From: Planoprotostelium fungivorum
Taxonomy: Eukaryota > Evosea > Variosea > Cavosteliida > Cavosteliaceae
Length of the DNA stretch: 46,354 nucleotides
Reading direction: 5' to 3'
Assembly: GCA_003024175.1 (NCBI GenBank)
Contig: MDYQ01000219.1
Coordinates: 1 to 46,354 of the forward strand
A program made the translations under genes and the position numbers. Below, one piece after another: positions 22,716 through 34,700 of this stretch. Positions within the stretch are counted from its first letter, which is position 1. Every line of letters starts with the position of its first letter. The notes under the pieces were generated by a model. It saw nothing but the letters and a program-made list of their open reading frames with translations, made no database searches and had not been told where the DNA came from.

Positions 22716-23128
22716 TTACACCGACATGGATTTCATTGGAGTTGATTTCTGCTCGATACTGGCAATTTCTGGGTTCTGGTAAGACATGCTTTGTTCCAGC
22801 TGCCGATTGACTTTTGGTGAGATGGCTAAAGGGGTGGAATGCTGTTGACAGGGAATGGCCATCTTCTTTCTGAGGAATAGCTCTTCGTTTCGACCTATCC
22901 GGTTCATCTTCCTCAACTTTTCTGCCTGATGTCTATGTAAGATTTTCATCGAGTGTTCTGACTCACAGTTGTATTGTACTTGAGCGCTAGACCCTGCATG
23001 CTGTCTGTAGGTGACACATCATGCCATGTGTGCGGTTCTGTTGGAGATAATGACTTCTTCACTGGTGATGCTGTACTACAGGCGGTAGACTCTGTTGTAC
23101 CATAACCTCTGAACCGAATCGATTGCAT
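22716..23128 (-). CDS. LysM domain protein (LYSMD-like)
   Basis: A protein of about 125 residues. After MQSIRFRGYGTTES, which resembles the 'RGYGS' lead of eukaryotic LYSMD1/2 proteins, comes a single LysM domain split by a 41-nt intron (22931-22971). It reads HDVSPTDSMQGLALKYNTT, then AEKLRKMNRIG and LFLRKKMAIP, matching the family's 'DTL-GLALKYGVT...LKR-N-L...IP' layout. No signal peptide or transmembrane helix is seen, so it is probably intracellular, unlike secreted chitin-binding LysM proteins. The C-terminal 35 residues are low in conserved features. The start was chosen at the Met before RGYG because the longer upstream reading overlaps the divergent gene's first exon. The two genes' start codons lie only 142 bp apart. 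Confidence 0.8.
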
Positions 23129-23270
23129 GTCCTGCTCGGATGGTGATCTTCGCGTGTGCAAGACAAATCTTTGTCTTTCTTTAAAGAAAGCGAATCTCTT
23201 CTGTTGTAGTCTAATCGTTCGGCGAAGAGCATCCGATCTGCGATCGTAACAAACGAAATCAAACAGCACG
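23129..23270. promoter_or_regulatory. Short bidirectional promoter
   Basis: Only 142 bp separate the start codons of the LysM gene (-) and the conserved hypothetical gene (+). Any 5' UTRs and both core promoters must fit here or inside the other gene. No TATA box is obvious. Confidence 0.45.
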
Positions 23271-24525
23271 ATGGTTGACCAACAGAAGATGAAGAGAGAG
23301 GATCTCGAGAGGATTTTATACGCTGGTGTCAAAAGATTGGGAGAAGATGACAGTTCACCTGACGGACCATTTTGGAGACAACTGATCGAATCAAACTCAC
23401 CCGTCGCCTATTTTCCAATGGTATGCATATCTGATGGACAGATCTGAATCAGCATCAGATTAAGCCGTTCGACATGGAGAGATACTGGAAGAAGCGCTCG
23501 TTATACTATCACGTCATTCACGATATAGACGTCTTGTCAGAGATAGAAAGATTGAAAGGGGCAGAGGAAGATGTCTTTCATCAGAAAGAGGCCGCACACG
23601 TTGCGTCGTTAAAAGAGGTGATACAAGAGTCTGTTCGTGATTTGTTCTGAACCTCTGAGCTAGAGAGTTTCATCAAACTCTTTATTCCCAATGAGACCAT
23701 TTCTACAAAGAGTATCGCAAGTACTCCTCGATCTCATCTCGGGTCGACCATTCCAGTTGCCAACGTACACCTACATCACGTCTTCTGACATCACTGATTC
23801 GAACAGATGTCCGAGTGGCCTCAATCGAGTGGATGCCTCACCCTTCATCGAGAGACTCACGAACAACCTCCACCTCTTGTCTTCCCTCCCTCTTCCATTA
23901 GACGGTGACATCATCCCCCCCGAACATCTTCAACGGATGGTGCAATTCCTCTGCATCCTGAAACCGAGGGGCATCCTCTATCTATTGGGTGTGAGCCACA
24001 CAACGGGCTCCATCGATCAGCTGCCTCCCCCTATCGAACAACTCATCTCATCATTTAGACGTCAACACACGCTGCAGTCAGACAACCCACTCACCGTCGG
24101 CGCTCGTGCCTTGTCTAAACACGCAGACAGAAGCAAGACCGATCAGTTCTGGGGTCAACACAAGGTGAGAAGATGATGGCACATGTGATGAGATGGATCG
24201 TGTGGCTGATGGAAGACAGGGCAGCGCAGAAGAACACAACAAGAGGGCCGAAGACATTCTCGTTCGCTTATTTGACCGCTCTCTCTGGTTCAACTTGCAT
24301 AAATTACCGGTGCGACGAGTTTTAGACACGAACCGAGCTGATGATGAACAGCATGACGTCACCATCTTCGAGATGAGGTCTTTAGATGGTTACGGTGCAC
24401 GTTGGTCGTGCGATGGAAAGATCTTCCGTGGAGTGATAGAGGTGCTGCTGTCTCTCCTTCTCTCCTTCTCATCATCATCGCAGCCACAGATGGAAGACGG
24501 CCACGCGTTAGGTTGGGTGCATTGA
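23271..24525 (+). CDS. Conserved protein of unknown function with C-terminal GYGARW motif
   Basis: The first exon starts MVDQQKMKREDLERILYAGV. Later exons give FDMERYWKKRSLYYHVIHDI, SGRPFQLPTYTYITSSD, LDGDIIPPEHLQRMVQFLCI, NKRAEDILVRLFDRSLWFNL and the ending DGYGARWSCDGKIFRGVIEP followed by QMEDGHALGWVH. That last block matches a conserved C-terminus I know from plant and fungal proteins of unknown function ('RGYGARW...FRGFLEP...EDGH..GW.H'). The final intron, ending near 24482, is needed to join GVIE to PQMEDG, which supports the gene model. No enzyme motif, signal peptide or membrane helix is seen. Its 3' end is 118 bp from the convergent Ssu72 gene. Confidence 0.75.
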
Positions 24526-24642
24526 TCGTTGTAGATAGAGAAACGGTGCGAGCTCGGTTGCTTTATATCCGATGGTATCTAGAGTGACGCGTGCAGTGAC
24601 GTCAGCATGCAACATCTGCGCATGGAAGTTCTTCGTCTCATT

Positions 24643-25527
24643 CTAATAGAACCCAATGGAATAGATGATACTCTTTTGCTGCGTGATATTCAGTCGAACT
24701 ATCTCGCGAGATGATGATGATGTGTGATCGTCTAATGTGTGTTGTTGATCATCATGGTACTCACGGTGAGTCGCGAGTACTGTTCGATCAAAGTGTCCAA
24801 TCGATCTCGCCAGTCTGCGTGTTCGGCCAACTGATGATCAGATTAAAACATCATCTTCATCTCTTTGTCTTATGATGATCATTGAGGTGGAGGGAACTCA
24901 CTATTTGATAGAGGCTGTAAGCTTGTGCGGCACCGATGGCAGCATCTTTGTGATTGTCTTTCGTCTGGATGTTGAAGACGTGGATCATCTCAAACGTCGT
25001 CGCTGATCTGGTTCTCAGATCTGTCTCTCGGTCATCGACTGATCAAGCAGAGCCAATGCATTCACCTTCACATACCATATCGAAGACATGATCTTCAAAC
25101 GTCATCACCTGTCCATCATTAATCGATTAACGGTTATCGATGGGGATACACACGACATCGAAATGTGCCTTCTTCTCATCTTGCCAACGTTCAGGTGCCT
25201 CTTTTACTTTTGAATTTCGATCCAACATCTTCAGTATTCCATTTCCTTTGTATCTGCTCAGGTGAGCTCATCTCTTTCTACAATGGTGACTCACAATTCC
25301 GGATTCTGTTGACGTAGCTCTTCCAAGATCCTTCTGTAGGGTGTACCAAATGGATAGATGTTCGGTTTGTCTATAGATGGCCCAGGAAGCTTGCAGTGCT
25401 GACTGGTACCAAATGATCGGACGTTAGGGACGTTCTTTTGTACCAGAAGTGCGTGGGCCTCCATACTTCGATTCTGATTCGATGCACAGACCATGGCGAC
25501 TCGAATGCCTGTTGGGTCCGCCATCAT
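24643..25527 (-). CDS. SSU72: RNA polymerase II CTD phosphatase Ssu72
   Basis: Ssu72 dephosphorylates Ser5 and Ser7 of the RNA polymerase II C-terminal domain and is part of the 3'-end cleavage and polyadenylation machinery in the nucleus. Exon 1 (about 25294-25527) has [20 protein letters not shown], with the catalytic CX5R loop, then [32 protein letters not shown] and [13 protein letters not shown]. Exon 2 gives [20 protein letters not shown]; later exons give [29 protein letters not shown] and [18 protein letters not shown]. The last short exon, [10 protein letters not shown], matches the family ending 'H.V.FY'. Length and order agree with full-length Ssu72. The start is one of two adjacent Met codons. 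The gene is complete. Confidence 0.92.
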
Positions 25528-25900
25528 CGATCGGAAATGTGATGTGATGTATGAAATCCAATTTTATTTCATATTTTTTTATGTTTTATTTCATTCTCGA
25601 TGGGAAGACCTCCACCAGGTCATTATTAGGAGGAGTGCGGCCACACGAGCAGCAGTGAAAAGATCTCTGTATAGTCAAGTCCAAAAGATTTCACCAAATC
25701 GATGCATTAGAAACGGGCACCATCCGTTCTTGACGCGTTTATGAGCTGCCTTGCTTTGAAGAGAAATGTTCATTCTCTCGCTTTCGCAAACGGGTGAAAG
25801 GAGAAAGAAACGAGTAGACAAAGCTGTCAGCGGGATAGAAACCGCAGTGAAAAACTCCCGCGCATCGCGATAGCACCAGAGGGCACACGCGATATATAAC
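25528..25900. other. Intergenic, divergent promoter region
   Basis: Between Ssu72 (-) and the LITAF gene (+). It has an AT-rich tract at 25560-25590 and a TATATA sequence only about 10 bp before the LITAF ATG, which is too close to act as a normal TATA box for that start. Confidence 0.45.
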
Positions 25901-26425
25901 ATGCAGTCGGATCATCCTTCAGCGTTCAACAAGGACACTCAGCCTCTCTTACATACACCACCTCAACCCCAATACGCATATCATCCAGAACAACCTACTG
26001 AACAACCAGGATACCCCGCAGTAGCACCGACAGCCATATACGCTACACCGTTCGCTGGTCCGCCACATTGGGGAGAGTTGTGAGTTTTATCATATCGGAA
26101 GGTCACCTAAAGACATCACCATCTTCTCTCGGAATCGATTGTAACAGTCTATTTAGACCTCAAAGACATGTCTGCCAGTATTGTCAAGCGAACATCGTTA
26201 CCCACGTTCACTACGAGACGGGCAACCTGACCTACCTCGCCGCTGGTGAGTGCCTTGTAGCATGATCTTCAAAGAACAACGTCTCACGTTGAATAAGCCC
26301 TCACCTGCCTCTTCGGCTGCTTCTGTGGCTGCTGCCTCATTCCCTTCTACGTCGACAGCATGAAGGATCCCGTCCATCTCTGCCCGAATTGTCACTGTGT
26401 AGTCGGTAGGAAGAACAGAATGTAG
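25901..26425 (+). CDS. LITAF-domain protein
   Basis: LITAF (SIMPLE) domain proteins are small zinc-binding monotopic proteins of late endosomes and lysosomes. Exon 1 begins MQSDHPSAFNKDTQPLLHTP and is rich in Pro, Gln and Tyr, the usual N-terminal region with adaptor-binding potential. Exon 2 carries the first zinc-binding half, VCQYCQANIVTHVHYETGN. Exon 3 has the hydrophobic in-plane segment CLFGCFCGCCLIPFYVDSMK, followed by DPVHLCPNCHCVVG with the second Cys pair. All four expected zinc Cys (CxxC and CPxC) are present. The ending NRM and stop follow directly. Complete, about 130-135 residues, of normal length for the family. Confidence 0.92.
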
Positions 26426-26573
26426 CATCAATATATTTACGAGAGACACCCTTCTTTATATCACAGATCCCTCGCATCTAACTCTTTGACCTGCAGCGGC
26501 TGCTCTTGTTGGTGCTCTTTGTATCGCATCACAGTCTCCATCTGGATGTCTTCGGGATTCTGCCATCCATCAA

Positions 26574-29500
26574 TCATCTCCATCCATACATCTCCATCAC
26601 CTCTTTGAACAGCTGCCTCCGCGTGTCAGATTCCTTCTTGGCCGCTGCATTCTTTCTCTTCTGTTTCCTGTTCTCCACCTCGATGATGGTCTCCGTCTTG
26701 AGGCTCCTGTCTAGAATCTTTTCTTCTAATTGAGAGAGAGTGAACTGGTCCCATTCACTCTTCTTCTCTCCTCGCTCGATCTGTCTTCGATTGTAACTCA
26801 TGTCTTTCTGTTGGTCCTCTCTGGAGGTAAGAAATTTAAGTGCTTCGATGGTGAAGGCGACGGCCAGATTCAATATGATGGCCACGATCGTCTGTTCATC
26901 ATTCAGCATCAGATCTCATCTTCAAGATGGACATGATGCGGATGAGATGGAGATGATGTGGATGAGATGGAGTACATACCTGATACCAGACGACAAAGTA
27001 AATGGAGGCAAAATCGCCCACAACTGCCATGACGGCCCTCATGGTGACGAACCAATTGTTCACCACCATCAAATGGAACAGAGTCAGCATCGTGCTGTCG
27101 AACGAATTGAAATTGACCAACTTGTAATAATCTCCTTGGTCGTATCCTGTACCTTCTAACTTCTCCTGCTCACCGGTCAGAAATAAACATGTAAGACCTT
27201 GAAATATCTTGTTTTCTATCGTTTCTGCAGAAGATGATGAAATGGGAACAGTATCTCACCTGACCTCTGACCAACACACCGTTGAATGCACAGATACCGA
27301 TGACTGCAAAGATGTAATAGACGGCGTAGATGATGATGGCATACTGCCCGATCAGAGTCATCAGTCGAGTGATCGTTCGAACCAATTGTCTCGTCCTATC
27401 AAATCGGATGAGAAGAAGAAGGTAATCGATAGAATAGATATCAAATGTGATATCAATATATCGTCACTCACTTGACCACCACAGAGAAGATTCGCAGGAT
27501 GCGAATGGTACGGAAGAGACAACCCAACTTGAGCATGTACATGGTTTCTTTATCTTCCACTATCATCGATTCAGTCATCATCTCATCTCATCGATCACCC
27601 AACAATAGGATGAACTCGATGACGATCTTCCCAGCCAGTGACGTCATCAATATCCCCAGATCGAATCTGTAGATGGTACATCAGATCTAGATGGGACACG
27701 TCCCTCACTTGTTCCAAGATCGTTTGAGGCCCTTTAGAAAGTAGATGCGAAGGCCACTCTCTGCCAGGAAGATAAAGAGGAGGATTGTATCTGCGATGAG
27801 TGTGTTTCTCAATGTCACTTGTGCTTGGTCCAATGTAACGATGGTGACAATGCCGTTTCCGATCAGCAGGCTGCACAGCACGGCCTCGACTGACCTGTCA
27901 GATGTCAGAATGACGAGTGCGTCTACAACCAACCAGTGTCCGAATATGTTCTTCCATCTGTTGTAGTTGATGGGGTCGCGACTGAAGAAGGTGTGCCTGT
28001 CTTCATCTTCCATCGGTGTATCCTGGGAACGTCAGGGACGAGGGGGAGACGTAACTCACCCCTCCCTGTACGTTGATGAATGTGGACCGTCCTCCCTTCT
28101 TTGGTGTTCCGGGCCGGGAATTAGGCGGTGGCCTCGGTACGTACTCTACGTACGTCAGTCGTTCACCGAATGGATGGAAATCACCCGTTGGAATGTGTTC
28201 GGACAATGTAGTCCACGACCACTGGTTCAATCTCTGCATGATGAATTGATCGCACAGTCTGAAATAATTGAGAGGCGACACCGTCTTCGAGCTCATCTTG
28301 TCCAACTCATCCGTTAACTCGTCTGCTCCTCTTCAGTCTCAGACGTAACTCGAAACTTCACCGGAACATCCTGGATTTCCCGCCACAACGAGCCGGTAGA
28401 AAGTCTGCTTCGTGATGAAGCTGGTACGAATGGCTCTCGTTTCAGCTTCATCTAAGATGTAAAAGGCTTCTAATAGCTTCTTCCTCTGTACCATGTATTT
28501 CTTCACCAGCTCTTGTGTGGCGATCTGTTGGAACTGACTGTAACCAAAGGCCAATACTAGATTCATGCCAAAGTAGAGGCAGATGGAGTAGAAAGAGAGG
28601 AAGTACAGAGTGTACCATCTGGAATAATTGTACGATTGGATCTGGCGGGTGATGAGTCGAATGCAACGGAAGAGACTTCACCATGACTTCTGGGAAATTG
28701 GCAGTGGACAGACAAGTGATCATGTTCAAGAGAGATTCGGTGAAGTTGATGAAATAGGTGTCTACCTCCTCTCAGTCTTCTGATCGTGACAGTGATGATG
28801 ATGATGGATCATGTCGGTGTAGATGTGATGATGAGACTCACCACCGGGGACGATGCCCTGTATGAGGACCATACCAACGATGGTGTAAAATAAGATGACG
28901 ATCCACAAGATGACCAAGACGCGAACCATCGAGAGGAAAGTGAAGATGACCAACTTTGTTTGTCTCCGCGTGGATTGTGTGAGGTCGGCTAAGAAGATGA
29001 CTGCATGATGTGAGAAGACGATGGTCGTTCGATGAGACTTCTTCACTTCGTAATGTACGACTCAACCGAAAGGAGAGATCGAAACGGAACAGAGCCACGA
29101 TGATGTCTAAGAGGGTGAGGCAGATGCCGATGAGAGATATGGTGGTCCACGCTCCAGAGAAGAACTTCTTCCTTCCGTTCTTGATGTATCGCAGAACCCA
29201 GCTGGTAGTCCACACGGCGAGACAGCCAAGTTCTAAAACCAATGCCAACTATGCATCAGGATCAGACAACAGAGAGTAAGGAGTGGATACTCACGATGGA
29301 TAGGGATGTCTTGTATTCGTAATCATTGGGCAGCTCGATGTATGCCAACAGGAGGTGAAGGATAATGACAGCCAGAGTGAAATTCTTGAAAGATCTAGAA
29401 TGGAGGAATTGGTCCAGTCTAAGAGGTATTAGAACACATGAGAGATCAGACACATACGGTTTACGATTCAACTTGCGCTGCTCGATCTCAATAGCCTCAT

Positions 29501-29674
29501 TAACGTATCGCAATGCCTCGTGTAAGACATCTTGTGGCTAACTCGAATCAGAATGTTCATACGAACCGATGTGAAATGCGATCTACTCACAACTTCATCG
29601 AGAGTGATTCCCCTCTGTCCAACTCTCGATCTGTGATTGACGAGCTGTGATTCCCAAAAGGTGTCGCTCATCAA
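26574..29674 (-). CDS. Two-pore channel (TPC) cation channel
   Basis: TPCs are voltage- and lipid-regulated cation channels of endolysosomes or vacuoles, built from two six-helix repeats. The N-terminus MSDTFWESQLVNHRSRVGQR lacks a signal peptide. Repeat I: FTLAVIILHLLLAYIELPND (S1), later S5 LVILWIVILFYTIVGMVLIQ and pore FTESLLNMITCLSTANFPEV. A cytosolic linker with a long helix follows S6 (IATQELVKKYMVQRKKLLEA). Repeat II has S4 LFRTIRILRIF with regularly spaced Arg, S5 IIIYAVYYIFAVIGICAFNG, and pore STMLTLFHLMVVNNWFVTMR. The filters TAN (I) and VNN (II) match those of known TPCs. A charged coiled C-terminal tail ends MYGWR. About 15 exons. It converges with LITAF (149 bp) and its start lies 110 bp past the asparaginase stop. 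Confidence 0.9.
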
Positions 29675-29783
29675 GAATCACCCCATGCAAAACCCCCGTT
29701 CGTGTTCGTAATACCATCTACAATCGCCCAATCATCTACCCCAATATCTCATGACAAGAAGAGACGAGGACACAATGTACACT

Positions 29784-31246
29784 TTATAGACTACTCCTGC
29801 TGGTGATAGGGTGTGTCTGCCACATCCCTCCCTCTCCGTACAGATGTGGATTGTTCTTTGTTAGTTCGCCCCTCAGATCAGTCGACATGAGTTGTTTGAC
29901 TCTCTCTACAGAGTAATAACCTCCCAGTAGATAAGCCAATTTGGTGTAAGCCGCCTCACAAGTCATGTCGTAACCGGATACGATTCCGAGACGGCTGAGA
30001 GACGATCCTAAAGACATCCAGTCATCATCGCGTCCACGCGTCGATGATGCTTCATCATCACGAATCTCACCTGCTTGATACAGACCGAGATCGATCGTTC
30101 CGCTGTGACACTGCGTGACACAAACGATGACGACGCCCCTGTTGATGGCCTCCACCATGATCTCGAACAACTTTTCACTGATGGACGATGAGTGACACTC
30201 TACACGTCCGTTCGCACCTCCTCTGTGGCATAGTGCCCACACCGTAGAGCTGAAGGACTAAACCTTGAAGAGGTGGTCGTAAGATGTTCTTCACCACCTG
30301 TACATTGTGATGACGAATCGTGACGTCATCATCACCTCCTCCGACAGCCCGGGTAGTATCCTGAGTACAGCGCAATTTCGGCTGAATTTCCGCGTGACCC
30401 TGAATCTGCCCTTAGGCTGTGGTAGTGTCACTTTGACATCCAATTTGAGCTGAAGTCCCAATGTTCCTAATGGTGGGAAATAACCAGAGCTGAACGCTTC
30501 TAATCCCCTGGTACATCGTCAGTCACTGGCAGATTGTAGACGGTCGAAATGTCGACGAGGACGTACCACGCGTCGACTTTAGAGGTTCGGTTGCCTCGCA
30601 TGAGTTTGTCGTTGAAGAAGACACAGACTTCGGGTACGTCGCAGTAGGCGGCGATCAGCATGGATACGATGAGATTTCTCCTTCCATCGCTGACGACCTG
30701 TCCATCAGTGAGACGCGAACATGGAGGTGTGACCTCGTGATGGGAACGAGTGCACAGGTGAACTGATGATCACCTCTACGATGGGGGTGCAGGCACCGGT
30801 CAACACGACAGGTTTACCGAGGTTCTCAAAGATGAAGGAGAGAGCAGAAGCGGTGTAACCCATGGTATCTGTTCCGTGAATGACGACGAAGCCATCGTAA
30901 TCGTAATAGTATTGATTGATATCGTTGGCGATCTTCACCCAATCATCGGGATTCTGAATGGAATCAGTCAACTATTTGAGAAACGGCTCCACCATGTCAG
31001 CAGAGTCTAAGAGAGGATCGTATTCCTCTATCGTCCACAATGGCATTCTGTCATTGTGAAGCTCTGGCATGGTATGCATCACTTCAGCCAGATATTTTTG
31101 TACTGGCTTATAAGCGCCACCCTCCTTCTTCATTCCCATCGTTCCTCCTAGATACAAATGAGGATGACAACCCACGGAACGGAATCACCAGTATAGATGA
31201 TCATGATTTTCTTGCCATGAGTGTCATTCTCTACAGTTGGTAGCAT
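29784..31246 (-). CDS. L-asparaginase, type I-like
   Basis: The enzyme hydrolyses L-asparagine to aspartate and ammonia. Exon 1 starts with Met at 31246 ([20 protein letters not shown]) and joins through a short intron to [14 protein letters not shown], giving TGGTMG with the first catalytic Thr. Next come [20 protein letters not shown] (second catalytic Thr and Asp-Thr pair), [35 protein letters not shown] and [20 protein letters not shown]. The C-terminal domain has [44 protein letters not shown] and a final EGGMWQTHP. This is the cytosolic type (as in animal and E. coli type I enzymes); no signal peptide is seen. No ankyrin repeats follow. Confidence 0.9.
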
Positions 31247-31721
31247 GATGGAGATGATGCCTGTGAAATTGTACAAAGGTAATTGAGAATATCGCATTGT
31301 AAATCAGGAGAAGAAAAGCAAGGAAATCATGAATTGGTTCGAATAAAGAGGAACACATCCTCTCTGCAATTTGTGACAGTCTATCTCAGAATGGCCATTC
31401 TCGTCTCTGTATTGGGTCAATGGGTGATCAGATGTGAACCTGCGTTACTATCTCCTCTGAATTTCGAACGGTCCTATTGTTGTATTGTTATTTGTGTTGT
31501 ATCACCAACCATGACAGCAGGCTCTTCTTGGAAATGAAAAATAAAAGTCGGCCAAAAGCACCAACCGACCCAAAGGTAGAATCCATTATCAGAAAGTTAA
31601 ATTACCACTGTAACTACGCGAGTTGACATGTAAATATACCGCAGATATCCGCGGGAGAAATGGAACACATAAAAACTTTCTTTAGCACTAAACCAGGAGC
31701 TAGTGAAAACATCAGGTGAGT
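31247..31721. other. Intergenic, divergent promoter region
   Basis: Between the asparaginase (-) and the glycosylase-chromodomain gene (+). No gene or repeat was recognised. Upstream exons of the + strand gene could lie here, since its assigned Met sits close to a donor-like GTGAGT. Confidence 0.4.
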
Positions 31722-34700
31722 ATGCCCCTGCACAATCAGCCACTTCAGAGATGGAGACCTCCAAGATCCTCTCTTCGCCTCATCTTTGAGGAACTGTATC
31801 ACGAGCCATGGCGTGTGATCGCCGCTGCTGCCGTGGGTGACCCTACATACAGATCATCCTGACGTAGAGTTCAGTTATCTGAGAGTGATACCACGTGCCA
31901 GCAACATTACACCAAAGTCCCTGTGATCGATCGATTTCTTCAGGTGTCAATTGTGTGACGTCTGCATGATCTGATCTTTCTCAGGCTTTCCCAAAGGCTC
32001 TGACCTGCGCAGAAGCGACACCCGATAAGATCAAGGAATACCTTGGCACGCCTGAAGAGGCGAAAAAGTTTCAATCGCTTGCAAAAGGATACGCGAAAGA
32101 CAACTGGCTCACTCCCAAAGACTTCAAGTCATCTGGTGAGACTTTCTATTCCATATGACATCACCGTATGTGATGATCATCACTCACCTTCGACAGACTT
32201 TGTGGACCACTGTTACAAAGTCTTTGTCTGCGGCGTGTGGAACTTCAACGAATCCAGCTTCAAAGCCGTCCACCCACTCATCCGCGGTTATCTCGAATAT
32301 CTGCATGATAACAAGATCTGCAAATCCCAGTATCAAGACAATGCCACTCGCGAGCGTGCCCTCTCTCATGCCGATTTCGATCTCTCATGTGATCCACCCA
32401 TCTCATTCCCATCGTGATGTTGATGTCTAACAGCCGATCCATTCATAGTGGTGGAAGCGAGCAAGGATGATTCAACAGATTCTTCACCTGCAAAGAAGGT
32501 GATCACGTTGTTCACATGACATCGCTCACACACACAGCCCACCGCTGCGGAAGGAAAAGAGAAAGTTGCAGCAGAGAAGAAGAAAGACACAGAGAAGGAG
32601 AAAGTTGCAGCAGAGAAGAAGAAAGAAACAGAGAAGGAGAAGGCTGCAGCAGAGAAGAAAGACATGGAGAAGAAGAAGGCTGCGGCAGAGAAGAAGAAGG
32701 AGGCAGAGAAGAAGAAAGAGAAGAAAGACGATAAGGAAGAGAAGGAAGGAGAGAAGAAGAAGAGGAAGAGAAGAACAGAAGAAGAAGTCACGGCAGGCAT
32801 GACAGAAGAACAGAAGGCAGAGAGGCTGAAGAAATTAGAAGCAGCAAGACAGTATGCCAAAGAGAGTGAGTGCGTCAATCAATAATCATCCACTGAGAAG
32901 AGAACAGAGAGGGAGGCACAGAAGAACCCAAAGAAACAGAAGAAGGCAGATAAGACGGAGGAGGAGAAAGAGAAAGAAGAGGAGGAGAAGAAGAAGGAGC
33001 AAGAGGAGAAGAAGAAGAAAGAAGAGGAGTCGGCCAAGAGGAAAGCACTGAGAGAAGCAAAGAAGGCTGAAGAAGAGAAGAAGGCTGAGGAGGAGAAGAA
33101 GAGAGAGGAGAAGAGAGAAGAAGAGAAGGAGGAGGAGAAGAAGAAGGCAAGTACGCCAGAGAAGGTAACTGCAGCAGAAACGAAGAAGGCTGCAGCTGCA
33201 GCAAAGAAGAAGGCCAAGGAGGAAGAGAAGAAAGCCAAGGAAGAAGAGAAGAAGAAAAAGAAGGAGGAGAAGGAGGAAGAGAAGAAAAAGAAGGAGGAAA
33301 AGGCTGAAGAAGAGAAGAAGAAGAAGGAAGAAGAGAAGAAGAAGGAAGAAGAAGAGAAAAAGAAGAAGGAAGAAGGAGAGAAGAAGAAAGCAGAAGAAGC
33401 AAAGAAGGACGAAGAGAAGGAAGAAGAAGCAAAGAAACCCGAACAAGAGAAAGAAGTAGCGAAGAAATCAGAAGAAGACAAGGCGAGAGAAGAAGAAGAA
33501 AAGAAGAGAGAAGAAGAAGAGAGGAGGATAAAGAAGAACACTAAGAGGAGAGAATCAGCCGCAAAGAAGAGAGAAGAGATGAGGAAAGGCATCTCACCTT
33601 CAGTCATTCCCCTCTCTAGCACATCCGGTCCCCTGCCTGGTACACCAGTCATCCCTCACGCAGCACAGACCACCACACCTGCCAAGGGACAGACACCAAA
33701 GAGTGGAAAGAAGAAGGCAGAGGATGATCTTCCCACCAGCCCGAAGAAGCAGAAGAAGGTGAGAGAGAAGGGGGGAAGATCTGATGGAGGCGCAGGACCT
33801 CCCCACTACCCCTGTTTCGTCTGAAGATCTTGCAGAGTGAGTGCAGTCCTTCATGATCATTATGATCAACATGATCAACATGAGACATAGTGATCAACAT
33901 GACCATCATGAGACATCGTGATCATCATGAGACATCGTGATCATCATGAGACATCGTGATCATCATGAGACATCGTGATCAACATGATCAACATGAGACA
34001 TCGTGATCAACATGATCATCATGAGACATCGTGATCAACACGATCAACAAGAGACATCGTGATCAACATGAGATGAGACGACTGAAGATGAACAGACCGA
34101 CATTCGAAGTAGAAGCGATAAGAGATTTCCAGATCGAAGAGGAGAGAGTGCAATTGAAGATCAAGTGGGCGGGATACACGGAGGAAGAGAACACGTGGGA
34201 GCCACACGATAGTCTGGAGAAGTCTTCTGTCATCGAATATCTCATGGAAGAGAAGAACAAACCACACAATCCATCAAAGGTATCTCTTTCTATTCATTCT
34301 CTTTATCTCTATTCTCTTTATTCTCTTTATTCTCTTTATTCTCCATCTTACTATAGTAATGAGAGAATTCTCTCATTATCTCTCTCATTCTTCTCTCTCC
34401 ATCTAATTGCATCACAGAGTGCAGAGTTGAACAAAGCGATGGAGCTCCTCGGTGTTGGAATAGGTGAATGACGTGGAGAGAGAAGGAGACTGAAGGAGAC
34501 AGATCTGGGTAGTCCCATGAGATTAGATAACAACGAAGACTTCCAGTCCCTCCCCAGCACTCCCATCACCTCTCAACCCAAGAGGGACGCCCCGAAGACA
34601 GCACCCTCCAAGGGAAAGACACAGAGTGCACTCTCATCATCAGACGATGAGGTGTCTCCTCCATCATGATGATGATCTCACCTTCTACAGGTCGAGACCT

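Noticed and set aside
25891-25896. TATA box of the LITAF gene
   Set aside because: TATATA lies only about 10 bp before the ATG, too close for a core promoter of that start.
32879-33652. Long minus-strand open frames rich in Ser, Phe and Leu
   Set aside because: They are the antisense of the Lys/Glu codon repeats (AAG/GAG gives CTT/CTC); several frames are open at once and none has domains or splice logic.
33851-34075. CRISPR-like regular repeats
   Set aside because: Units are contiguous or nearly so without unique spacers, the genome is eukaryotic, and the array lies in an intron.
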